A stretch of DNA of 64,000 nucleotides. Source: Megasphaera sp. AM44-1BH. Lineage in GTDB: Bacteria; Bacillota; Negativicutes; Veillonellales; Megasphaeraceae. The stretch lies in assembly GCF_003467125.1 (NCBI RefSeq), contig NZ_QSFA01000001.1:62001-126000 (forward strand), read 5' to 3'. Each line of letters opens with the position of its first letter. The first letter of the stretch is position 1. The notes below the pieces were generated by a model that was not told the DNA's origin, ran no database searches, and was given only the letters and a program-made list of their open reading frames with translations. Below are positions 25,115 through 32,903 of the stretch, piece by piece. A program made the translations under genes and the position numbers.

Positions 25115-26452
25115 TTATTCCACGCCGATTTTCTTACTGAAATTGATGAGTGCCGGCAGGAAACCCGTGAGCAGTGCCAGGCCGACAAAGAGCATGAGAG
25201 CCCAGAAGTAATTGCCTGTCGTACCGACGATGATACCTACGACAATCGGTACGATTGCGCCGCCGGCATTGCCGAACATGTTCATGACGCCGCTGACAGC
25301 ACCGCTGTATTGACGGTCTGCACACAGAGACGGCAGGGTCCAGTAGATACAGCCGATGAATTTTTCAAAAAACATGGATACGGAAATGAGGGCAACGGCC
25401 ACATAGACATCGGTCGCCGACGATAATAAGTACATGGGGACGGCAATGCAAAAGGCCAGGATGACCAGTTCCGTGCGCATGACTTTATTCGTATTAGTAA
25501 AAGTATTGCGCAGCCTATCCGTTACCAGCCCGCCAGCAAATTCACCGACGACGCCGACGGCATAGATGACGAAAATAGCACCGCCGAGGCCTTTGATATC
25601 CAGCCCGTGAGTTGCCGAAAGATAGAGGGCGCCCCAGGTCATGAGGCCGTACCAGAAGGAGTCATAGGCACCAAATCCCAGGCACAGTGCCCAAAAGCTG
25701 CGCGACGAAGCATACGTGCGGATGGCACTGCCTTTGCTGGCACCGGCAGTCTGCTGCCCCGTCATAGATTCAGCATCTTCTTTTTCAAAGGCTTTGCGCA
25801 GATATTCCCGTTCAGCGTCGTTGCATTTCGGGCTGTCTTCCGGGGAATGGGCAATGATAGGATAGCAGGCTACGACGATGAGGATTGTCAGGACCCCGGC
25901 TGCCATGAGGGCGCCGCGCCAGCCATCGAGGAAGGCTACGAATACGGCACAAAGAGGAGCTCCGATGGCATTACCGATAGCCGAACCGGAATCAAAGAGT
26001 GCCGCCCCTTTGCCCCGTTCTTCCTTAGTCAGCCAGACCGACTGCATCTTGCCGCCGGCCGGATAAATCGGCGCTTCCGATACGCCCAAAAGAGCCCGGA
26101 TAGTGATGAACAGCGTACTGCTGGTAACAAAGCCCGTAATAATCTGGAACGCACCCCAGAGGATGCCCGTACCGACGATGATCCTGCCCGGTTTGAATTT
26201 GTCACAGAGCCAGCCGCAGGGAATCTGCATGAGCACATATCCCCAGAAGAATGCGCTGAGGATGACCCCTACCATCTGCGGTGAAAAGCCCAGATCTGCC
26301 TGAATATAGGGCATGAGGACAGAAATAACGGCCCGGTCTACGTAGTTTACCGACGTCAGGATCAACAATGAAATGAATACCCACCAGCGTACTTTCGTCG
26401 GCTTTTCTGTACTCAGCAGACCTGTTTTTGAGTTCAGTGTCGTTGTAGTCAT
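25115..26452 (-). CDS. MFS transporter, ACS family, copy 3
   Basis: A 445-residue, 12-TM carrier closely related to copy 2, with NYVDRAVISVLMP and GYVLMQIPCGWLCDK in the same places. The 71-bp tract 25890-25960 is identical to 24055-24125 of copy 2, more than protein conservation alone would keep, which suggests recent duplication or gene conversion. The promoter and two operator-like sites upstream are also duplicated. GAAGGGG lies 5 nt before the ATG at 26452. It is a single-gene unit ending in a strong terminator. The substrate is unknown and may overlap that of copy 2. Confidence 0.92.
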   Translation of the reverse strand: MTTTTLNSKTGLLSTEKPTKVRWWVFISLLILTSVNYVDRAVISVLMPYIQADLGFSPQMVGVILSAFFWGYVLMQIPCGWLCDKFKPGRIIVGTGILWGAFQIITGFVTSSTLFITIRALLGVSEAPIYPAGGKMQSVWLTKEERGKGAALFDSGSAIGNAIGAPLCAVFVAFLDGWRGALMAAGVLTILIVVACYPIIAHSPEDSPKCNDAEREYLRKAFEKEDAESMTGQQTAGASKGSAIRTYASSRSFWALCLGFGAYDSFWYGLMTWGALYLSATHGLDIKGLGGAIFVIYAVGVVGEFAGGLVTDRLRNTFTNTNKVMRTELVILAFCIAVPMYLLSSATDVYVAVALISVSMFFEKFIGCIYWTLPSLCADRQYSGAVSGVMNMFGNAGGAIVPIVVGIIVGTTGNYFWALMLFVGLALLTGFLPALINFSKKIGVE

Positions 26453-26525
26453 GATTACCCCTTCTTTCCTTGACAAACTACCTGCTACAACTATACCTGT
26501 GTAATTGATATATGTCCTCTGATAC

Positions 26526-26553
26526 TCTGACGGGTCCGGACCCATGAGTCAGA
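26526..26553 (-). other. Leader hairpin of ACS carrier 3
   Basis: TCTGAC pairs with GTCAGA around the self-complementary GGGTCCGGACCC, in the leader of carrier 3. It resembles the GTCCGGAC-containing hairpin of carrier 2 in position. Function unknown. Confidence 0.45.
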
Positions 26554-26590
26554 TACAGCCTAAGTATATTTTCCAGGGCAAAGCTTTTGT

Positions 26591-26626
26591 GTTCTATATA
26601 TGAAACCGAATTCTGTTTACCGAATG
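26591..26626 (-). promoter_or_regulatory. Tandem TTC-N8-GAA operator-like sites upstream of ACS carrier 3
   Basis: GTTCTATATATGAAAC (26592-26607, one imperfect half) and ATTCTGTTTACCGAAT (26611-26626) again have centres 19 bp apart. They align without gaps to the pair in front of carrier 2 and lie just downstream of the predicted start near 26632. Confidence 0.55.
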
Positions 26627-26638
26627 ATTATACTTGTA

Positions 26639-26667
26639 TTCTAGCGCTATCAAATTGTAATGTCAAT
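26639..26667 (-). promoter_or_regulatory. Promoter of ACS carrier 3
   Basis: On the minus strand TTGACA (26662-26667), a 17-bp spacer and TAGAAT (26639-26644), the same as in front of carrier 2. Confidence 0.75.
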
Positions 26668-26729
26668 GATTTTTTCGTATTTTTATATTGATTTTTTATC
26701 ATATAATTATGGGGATTTCTGCTATCCAG

Positions 26730-27824
26730 TCATCTATCCGCATCGGGCAAATCAGGAAAAATCTGATTCCGGTCCGTATCGATGAGCCAGGTTCCCGTAC
26801 GTGCCGTCACACGGATATGATGCATGGGAACCGCATCGTCTTCGTTCCAGAGAAATTCCCGGCCATATCGGAGGCGTGAGCGGTGGACCGTGACATTGCG
26901 GATGCCCCGGACCCGGCTCGTATCACGGCGGTGATAGGAAATCACGACATCTTCCCTCTGACAGCCAGGCAGGATACGGTCCAGCACGTCAAAGAGCTGC
27001 AGTTGATAGCGCCGTGTATCAACCATTTCCCCCATGGCCGGCGTATAGGCCCCGGCCAGTACCTGTGACGGGTCATCGAGATTTTCCGTCGCCTGCAGTC
27101 CCGTGCGGATGACCTGGATGCCATGGGAAAGAAAGCACTGCTTCATATAGGCCGCACGCCGCACCCCCTCATGGATAGTCAGTGCCTGATACTCCCCTTT
27201 CTGCCAGCTCTCTGCCAGTTCCGTACCGGCAATGACGGCTACGGGATAGATGCGGGTTATATCCGGTTTCAGGCGGCATATGGCGTCGGTCGTATGGGAA
27301 AGGCTCGTCCAGTCTTCCCCGGGAAGGCCCGGCATGAGCTGATGACCAACGGTAAAGCCATACTGGCGCAACAGTGCCGTAGCTTCTATTACCTGCGCGG
27401 CCGTATGCCCCCGTCTGGCCCGTTCCAGCACATTATCATCCATGGACTGTACGCCCAGCTCGACGGTCGTCATGCCATAGCGCTGCAGACGCCTGAGTAT
27501 GGGTCCGGTGATGCAGTCGGGACGGGTCGAGCAGCGGATGGCGTCGATGCGTCCTGCCTGAAGGGCTTCATACGCCGGTTCCAGCAAACTTTCCTGCAAA
27601 GACGCAGGGATAGCGGTGAAACTGCCTCCATAAAATGCGGCTTCCCAGTGCCGTTTCCCCACGCCCTGTGTATAGGTATGGATGAGATGCCGGACTTCAC
27701 TGGCATCGGGGATTCCCGCATGGCCGGTAATGCGCCACTGGTTGCAAAAGACACAGCGGTACGGACAGCCGATGTGGGGAATGAAAATGGGGATAATCGA
27801 TGTGCGCAGCGTTTCGTTTTCCAT
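26730..27824 (-). CDS. Elp3/HemN-like radical SAM protein
   Basis: A 364-residue radical-SAM enzyme. The N-terminus has the CX3CX2C cluster (HIGCPYRCVFCNQ), then AAFYGGSFTAIP (GGE-like SAM motif) and ELGVQSMDDNVL, as in the Elp3/YhcC/coproporphyrinogen-oxidase-like group. The C-terminal acetyltransferase domain of true Elp3 is missing. Relatives are often found downstream of rnc in Firmicutes. The exact reaction is unknown. The ATG at 27824 has AAGGAG 7 nt upstream. It begins just after the hairpin that follows rnc, so it probably depends on read-through from the fatty-acid operon. Confidence 0.87.
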   Translation of the reverse strand: MENETLRTSIIPIFIPHIGCPYRCVFCNQWRITGHAGIPDASEVRHLIHTYTQGVGKRHWEAAFYGGSFTAIPASLQESLLEPAYEALQAGRIDAIRCSTRPDCITGPILRRLQRYGMTTVELGVQSMDDNVLERARRGHTAAQVIEATALLRQYGFTVGHQLMPGLPGEDWTSLSHTTDAICRLKPDITRIYPVAVIAGTELAESWQKGEYQALTIHEGVRRAAYMKQCFLSHGIQVIRTGLQATENLDDPSQVLAGAYTPAMGEMVDTRRYQLQLFDVLDRILPGCQREDVVISYHRRDTSRVRGIRNVTVHRSRLRYGREFLWNEDDAVPMHHIRVTARTGTWLIDTDRNQIFPDLPDADR

Positions 27825-27840
27825 CCTTCTACTCCTTATA

Positions 27841-27869
27841 AAAAAAATGTGGCCCGAAAGCCACATTTT
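27841..27869 (-). terminator. Terminator overlapping the rnc stop codon
   Basis: A 10-bp stem (AAAATGTGGC / GCCACATTTT, 6-nt loop CCGAAA) is followed by seven T residues on the minus strand. The rnc TAA is inside the stem. The radical-SAM gene starts 17 nt later, so it works as an attenuator between the two genes. Confidence 0.85.
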
Positions 27870-28581
27870 ACGGTATACCACCTAATTTTTTCAACGCTTC
27901 ATAAGCCGCATGCTGTTCGGCATCTTTCTTGGTCTTGCCTTTTCCTTCGCCCAGGACGGTTCCGTTCACGGTGACTTCCATGTAGAAGGTCTTGTCGTGA
28001 TCGGGCCCTTCTTCACGGCAGAGCTCATATGCGATATGCTGCTCGCCTTCGCGCTGGACGAATTCCTGGAACAGCGTCTTATAATCTTTTCCATAATTGC
28101 CGTTTTTTACCAGTTCCAGATAGCCTTTCAAGTGATGAAGGATAAACGTACGGGCAGCACCATAGGAGTGATCGATGTACACGGCTCCGACGACGGCTTC
28201 GAAGGCATCCGCCAGGATGCTGGTCCGCGTCCGGCCGCCGGAGAGCTGTTCACCCCGTCCCATGAGCATATAGTCACCTATATGATAGGACCCGAATACG
28301 GAGGCCAGAGGCATTTCACTGACTACACTGGCCCGGGCTTTGGAAAGTTCTCCTTCGGGCATATGAGGATAATGCATGAACAGATATTCGCCAATGACCA
28401 GGTCCAGGATAGCATCTCCGAGAAATTCCAGACGTTCGTTAAAATGGACATGACGGTTCTTATTTTCATTGGCATAGGAAGAATGAGTCAATGCGGCATC
28501 GAGGAGCTGCAGGTTGCGGAAGGCAGGCAGCCCCAGAATGGCAATGCATTTCTCAAGTTGTGCTTTTCGTTCCGGTTTCAT
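27868..28581 (-). CDS. rnc: Ribonuclease III
   Basis: Processes rRNA precursors and double-stranded RNA. The 237-residue protein has an RNase III domain (about 10-140) with the signature HFNERLEFLGDAILDLV that supplies the acidic metal ligands, and a C-terminal double-stranded-RNA-binding domain (about 165-235, ending GKGKTKKDAEQHAAYEAL). It is the usual neighbour of the fab genes in Firmicutes and lies at the end of this operon, 14 bp after fabF. The ATG at 28581 is chosen; a TTG two codons upstream is possible, as neither has a strong ribosome-binding site. Confidence 0.97.
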   Translation of the reverse strand: MKPERKAQLEKCIAILGLPAFRNLQLLDAALTHSSYANENKNRHVHFNERLEFLGDAILDLVIGEYLFMHYPHMPEGELSKARASVVSEMPLASVFGSYHIGDYMLMGRGEQLSGGRTRTSILADAFEAVVGAVYIDHSYGAARTFILHHLKGYLELVKNGNYGKDYKTLFQEFVQREGEQHIAYELCREEGPDHDKTFYMEVTVNGTVLGEGKGKTKKDAEQHAAYEALKKLGGIP

Positions 28582-28595
28582 TACCAATGCATCTC

Positions 28596-29849
28596 TTACT
28601 CTGCATACTTCTTGAACAGAAGCGTAGCATTGTGACCGCCAAATCCGAAGGAATTGGAAATAGCCACCTTCACATCGGCATCTACAGCCTGACCCGGTAC
28701 ATAGTTAAGTCCGAGTTCTTTCAGTTCATCTTCCGGTTCGATGAGGTTGATAGTGGGATGTACGTGACCTGTTGCAATGGTCAGGGCGCAGGCAATGGCT
28801 TCAACGGCACCAGCAGCACCGAGGAGGTGTCCCGTCATGGATTTCGTCGAGCTGACCAGCATGTCTTTGGCATGATCGCCAAAGAGACGGGCAATGGCCT
28901 TCGATTCGTTGAGGTCATTGAGATGGGTGGACGTGCCGTGGGCATTGACGTAATCGACATCGTCCGGTGTCAGGCCGGCATCTTTGACAGCCAGGGCCAT
29001 GCATTTGGACTGCTGGATGCCTTCCGGAGCCGGAGCCGTGATATGGTAGGCATCAGCATTGCTGCCATAGCCGCCGATTTCACAATAAATATGGGCGCCG
29101 CGTTTTTTAGCATGTTCCAGTTCTTCCAGGAATACGATACCGGAACCTTCGCCCATGACGAAGCCATCGCGATCCTTATCAAACGGGCGGGAGGCATGGG
29201 CCGGATCATCGTTGCGGGTGCTGAGAGCTTTCATGGCAGCAAAGCCGGCTACGGCACCGGGAGATACAGCTGCTTCCGTACCGCCGGCTACGGCTGCGTC
29301 GAGTTCGCCGCGCTGGATCATGCGATATGCCGCGCCGATGGAGTTCGTCCCTGTGGCACAGGCCGTAACGACACTGGCACAGTGGCCTTTGAGACCAAAT
29401 ACGATGGATACCTGGCCGGAAGCCATATTGCCGATCATCTTGGGAACGACGAAGGGATTGACCCGGGACGGGCCCTTGGCAAATAAGCCTTTGTAGAGAT
29501 TATGCAGTGTTTCCATGCCGCCGATGCCCGTACCGACAATAGTACCGATGCGGTCCCGGTCTTCCTTATCCAGATCGACACCGGAATCATCGATAGCCAG
29601 TTTGGCTGCTGCCACGGCAAACTGTGTAGAAATGTCCATATGCCGTGCTTCTTTGCGGTCAATGTTGTAGTCCGCCGGATCAAAATCTTTGACTTCACCG
29701 GCAATACGGGCTGCGTATTCCGTCGCATCAAAATGTGTAATCGGACCAATACCGTTCTTGCCGGATAAGAGGGCGTCCCAAAAAGCATCTTTGCCGATAC
29801 CTACAGGGGAAACGACACCTACACCGGTAATTACTACACGTTTTTCCAA
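28596..29849 (-). CDS. fabF: Beta-ketoacyl-ACP synthase II
   Basis: Elongates acyl-ACP by Claisen condensation with malonyl-ACP. The catalytic triad is visible: Cys164 in VTACATG, His in NAHGTSTHLND and His in KSMTGHLLGAAG. The protein is 417 residues when started at the TTG at 29849, giving the usual MEKRVVITG N-terminus with GAGGTG 6 nt upstream. A longer ATG start at 29867 has no ribosome-binding site. It lies in the fatty-acid operon between the FabK-like gene and rnc. Confidence 0.96.
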   Translation of the reverse strand: MEKRVVITGVGVVSPVGIGKDAFWDALLSGKNGIGPITHFDATEYAARIAGEVKDFDPADYNIDRKEARHMDISTQFAVAAAKLAIDDSGVDLDKEDRDRIGTIVGTGIGGMETLHNLYKGLFAKGPSRVNPFVVPKMIGNMASGQVSIVFGLKGHCASVVTACATGTNSIGAAYRMIQRGELDAAVAGGTEAAVSPGAVAGFAAMKALSTRNDDPAHASRPFDKDRDGFVMGEGSGIVFLEELEHAKKRGAHIYCEIGGYGSNADAYHITAPAPEGIQQSKCMALAVKDAGLTPDDVDYVNAHGTSTHLNDLNESKAIARLFGDHAKDMLVSSTKSMTGHLLGAAGAVEAIACALTIATGHVHPTINLIEPEDELKELGLNYVPGQAVDADVKVAISNSFGFGGHNATLLFKKYAE

Positions 29850-29880
29850 AGTGTTCACCTCATCCATAAAAAGTTCGTGA

Positions 29881-30852
29881 TTAATCGGGAATTTCTTCCA
29901 TTTCCCGTTTCAGATATGCAAATATTTCCTTGACCGGCAGGATTTCGTGGATTTCCTGCATGCGCCGGCCGGAAAATACGAGACCTGTTTCGACATCTCC
30001 CTGCTGTGCCCGTGTGAGCGCGCGGATAATACAGTATTTGTGACTGCACTTCCTGAGACAGTGGTCGCACGTAACCGGCTTGGGAGCCGTTCCCAGGAGC
30101 ACCCGTTCCGAAAATGGCGTACGGATAGCCTGCCCCGGCAGACCTACGGGACTGTGCACGAGGATAAAATCTTCCGGATTATTCGCACGGAGATAGACTT
30201 TCTTCAATTCATCGGAACCGTTCGATTCGACGCTGGCAGCAAAACGGCTGCCCATCTGAACGCCATTAGCGCCGAGACGCAGCATTTCCGCTATGTCTTT
30301 GCCATGGAGAACGCCGCCGGCACCGATGACCGGAATATCTACGGCAGCGCGTACTTCCGGCACAATGAGCCGGCTGGAACGGTTCGTTCCCAGATGCCCG
30401 CCTGCTTCTGCGCCTTCTACGACGACAGCGGCAGCACCGAGGTTCTGGGATATTTTAGCTAGCTTAGCCGAGGAGACAATTGGCACAATCGGTGTACCCG
30501 AAGCGCGGCCCCAGGCGAACATATCCCGGGAAAAGCCAGCCCCTGCTACTACTAGATCGATTCCTTCTTCAATAGCCGTCATTACGATACCCTTGAAATC
30601 ACGGGCCGCAACCATGGCATTTATACCAATAATCCCCGTTGGCGCAAGTTTTCTGGCCAACCGGATTTCATATCGTATTTCATCATATGGCATGCCGGAG
30701 ATGGCAATCAGGCCAATACCGCCTTCATTTGCAACAGCTGCCGCTAAGCGGGCAGTAGACAAACGTATTGCCATGCCGCCCTGGACGATTGGCACTTTGG
30801 CTACAAGCTTACCTATATGTAATTCTGGCAGCTTCACTATGGTTTCCTCCAT
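29881..30852 (-). CDS. fabK: FabK-like / nitronate monooxygenase family FMN oxidoreductase
   Basis: A TIM-barrel FMN enzyme of 323 residues. VPIVQGGMAIRLS (N-terminus), GAEAGGHLG and PVIGAGGVLHGKDIAEML (phosphate-binding loops) identify the 2-nitropropane-dioxygenase/FabK superfamily. Its place between acpP and fabF, with no other enoyl reductase in the operon, suggests it is the enoyl-ACP reductase II. The C-terminal CX2CX3CX4C cluster (CDHCLRKCSHKYC) is not found in classical pneumococcal FabK and may bind a metal or Fe-S cluster. A nitronate monooxygenase or other reductase role is possible. Confidence 0.8.
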   Translation of the reverse strand: MEETIVKLPELHIGKLVAKVPIVQGGMAIRLSTARLAAAVANEGGIGLIAISGMPYDEIRYEIRLARKLAPTGIIGINAMVAARDFKGIVMTAIEEGIDLVVAGAGFSRDMFAWGRASGTPIVPIVSSAKLAKISQNLGAAAVVVEGAEAGGHLGTNRSSRLIVPEVRAAVDIPVIGAGGVLHGKDIAEMLRLGANGVQMGSRFAASVESNGSDELKKVYLRANNPEDFILVHSPVGLPGQAIRTPFSERVLLGTAPKPVTCDHCLRKCSHKYCIIRALTRAQQGDVETGLVFSGRRMQEIHEILPVKEIFAYLKREMEEIPD

Positions 30853-30910
30853 TCAAGATACCATCCGGGGAAAGACCTGTGCCTTTCCCCATCTGGCTCT
30901 TATTGCATAC

Positions 30911-31156
30911 TTACGCTTTCTTTTCCTTTTCGATGTAATCAACTGTATCTTTGACAGTTTTGATTTTTTCTGCCACATCATCAGGGATTTCGATATTGAA
31001 TTCTTCTTCGAAAGCCATGATCAATTCAACAATGTCCAAGGAATCAGCGCCTAAATCATCAATGTACGCAGCGTCCATTTTGACTTCTTTTTCGTCAACG
31101 CCTAACTGTTCAACAACGATGCTTTTTACTTTTTCAAAAGTAGCTTCTTCGCTCAT
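30911..31156 (-). CDS. acpP: Acyl carrier protein
   Basis: An 81-residue acidic four-helix protein that carries acyl chains on phosphopantetheine. Ser39 in GADSLD is the attachment site, and the surrounding sequence is the canonical ACP helix II. It supplies both the Fab enzymes here and the LpxA/LpxL steps in the envelope block. It lies in the fatty-acid operon with AAAGGGGGT upstream of the ATG. Confidence 0.98.
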   Translation of the reverse strand: MSEEATFEKVKSIVVEQLGVDEKEVKMDAAYIDDLGADSLDIVELIMAFEEEFNIEIPDDVAEKIKTVKDTVDYIEKEKKA

Positions 31157-31195
31157 TTCCGATTCACCCCCTTTCAGTGTGCTAATTGTATTATA

Positions 31196-31939
31196 TTACA
31201 TTACCATGCCGCCGTCCACGTTGAGGACCTGGCCGGTAATGTAGCAGGCCTGATCAGATGCAAGGAATAAGACAGCCTGTGCCACATCATCTGCTGTGGC
31301 CGGACGGCCCAGCGGGATGGAGCGGAGCATATCTTCTTTTGCCGAATCGGGAAGTCCGGCGGTCATATCCGTTTCTACGTATCCGGGAGCCACGGCATTG
31401 ACGCGGATATTGCGCGATGCCAGTTCTTTGGCGACGGCTTTGGTAAAGCCGATGATACCTGCTTTGGCAGCGGCGTAATTAGCCTGTCCGGCATTGCCCG
31501 TTTCCCCGACGACAGAGGACAGATTGATGACAGCACCGTGACGCTGTTTCATCATCAGCTTGGAAACAGCTTTTGTGCAATGATAGACGCCGGTCAGATT
31601 CGTATCCAGTACGGCCTGCCAATCCGCTTCTTTCATGCGCATGAGCAGTCCGTCACGGGTGATGCCGGCATTATTGACGAGAATATCCACGGAACCAAAC
31701 TGTGTCTTGACGGCTTTGACCATATCGGTCACGGCCTGTTCGTCTGCTACGTCACACTGGAACACAGCGGCGGCTGCGCCCAGGGCTTCGGCCTGCTGCT
31801 TCGTTTCTTCGGCAGCTGCCGTATTACCGGCATAGACGATGGCCACATTGGCTCCTTCCCGGGCCAGCAGCAGGGATACGGCGCGGCCGATGCCGCGGGA
31901 ACCGCCTGTTACGATCGCAGTTTTACCTGTTAAAAGCAT
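31196..31939 (-). CDS. fabG: 3-oxoacyl-ACP reductase
   Basis: An NADPH-dependent short-chain dehydrogenase of 247 residues that reduces beta-ketoacyl-ACP. It has the Rossmann motif TGGSRGIG (11-18), NNAG (89-92), the catalytic Ser (about 142), Tyr155 and Lys159 in NYAAAKAG, and the usual C-terminus QVLNVDGGMVM. The ATG at 31939 has AGGGGG 9 nt upstream and gives the normal family length. The gene begins one base after the fabD stop, so the two are translationally coupled. Confidence 0.97.
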   Translation of the reverse strand: MLLTGKTAIVTGGSRGIGRAVSLLLAREGANVAIVYAGNTAAAEETKQQAEALGAAAAVFQCDVADEQAVTDMVKAVKTQFGSVDILVNNAGITRDGLLMRMKEADWQAVLDTNLTGVYHCTKAVSKLMMKQRHGAVINLSSVVGETGNAGQANYAAAKAGIIGFTKAVAKELASRNIRVNAVAPGYVETDMTAGLPDSAKEDMLRSIPLGRPATADDVAQAVLFLASDQACYITGQVLNVDGGMVM

Positions 31940-31940
31940 T

Positions 31941-32882
31941 TTATCTGACCCCCTGGAAAAATTCAAGTGTTTTCTGCAAAGACGGAATATCTTCTACGTT
32001 TTCACTATGGATCTTACGGTCAATTTTGCGGTTGAAGCCGCAGATGGTCTTGCCAGGGCCGACTTCTACAAAGGTTTCGGCACCGAACTGCTGCATCGTA
32101 TGCGTGCAGTCGATCCAGAGGACCGGGCTGGCAGCCTGCTTGACCAGGGCTTCCTTGATATCGGCAGCCTTCGTTTCCATCTGGCCGTTTACATTGGCCA
32201 CGACGGGAATCTGCGCGTCCTGGATGGTAATCGTATCGAGGACTTCCGCCAGGCGACGGGCTGCTGGTTCCATAAGAGTGCTGTGGAAAGGAGCGCTGAC
32301 GTGGAGCATGACGGCACGGCGGGCTCCGGCAGCCTTCATGGCATCAGCCGCCGTTTCGACAGCTTTGGCAGAACCTGCAATAACGGTCTGGCCCGGGCAG
32401 TTGAAATTGACAGCCTGGACGACGCCGCCCTGGGACGAAACCTGGGCACAGATTTCTTTTATCTTTTCTTCATCGAGGCCGAGGATAGCCGCCATAGCTC
32501 CTTCTCCGAGGGGAACGGCTTCCTGCATGAACTGGCCGCGCAGCCGTACTGTACGGACGGCATCGGCAAAACTCAGGGAGCCGGCCGCTACGAGGGCCGA
32601 GTATTCCCCAAGGCTGTGGCCGGCAGCGATGTCCGGCGTCAGTCCTTCCTGCTGAAGGACCCGGCAGCAGGCCGTGCTGGCCGTGAGGATGGCCGGCTGG
32701 GTGTTGCTGGTCTTCATCAGTTCTTCATCAGGACCTTCGAAAATCAGCTTCGTCAGCGAAAAATGCAGGGCATCATCGGCTTCTTCAAACAGTTCTTTTA
32801 CGACAGGATAGTTGTCGTATAAATCTTTGACCATGCCCACTTTCTGGGCACCTTGTCCGGGAAATACAAATGCTGTTTTCAA
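31941..32882 (-). CDS. fabD: Malonyl-CoA:ACP transacylase
   Basis: Loads malonate onto ACP. The nucleophile Ser90 lies in AAGHSLGEYSAL, and His and Gln positions expected for the family follow (HVSAPFHS, GQGAQ). The TTG at 32882 gives the conserved N-terminus MKTAFVFPGQGAQ and has AGAGGTG just upstream. A GTG three codons earlier would consume that ribosome-binding site. The length is 313 residues. It lies between fabH and fabG. Confidence 0.96.
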   Translation of the reverse strand: MKTAFVFPGQGAQKVGMVKDLYDNYPVVKELFEEADDALHFSLTKLIFEGPDEELMKTSNTQPAILTASTACCRVLQQEGLTPDIAAGHSLGEYSALVAAGSLSFADAVRTVRLRGQFMQEAVPLGEGAMAAILGLDEEKIKEICAQVSSQGGVVQAVNFNCPGQTVIAGSAKAVETAADAMKAAGARRAVMLHVSAPFHSTLMEPAARRLAEVLDTITIQDAQIPVVANVNGQMETKAADIKEALVKQAASPVLWIDCTHTMQQFGAETFVEVGPGKTICGFNRKIDRKIHSENVEDIPSLQKTLEFFQGVR

Positions 32883-32903
32883 ATAAGTCACCTCTATTCT
32901 TCT

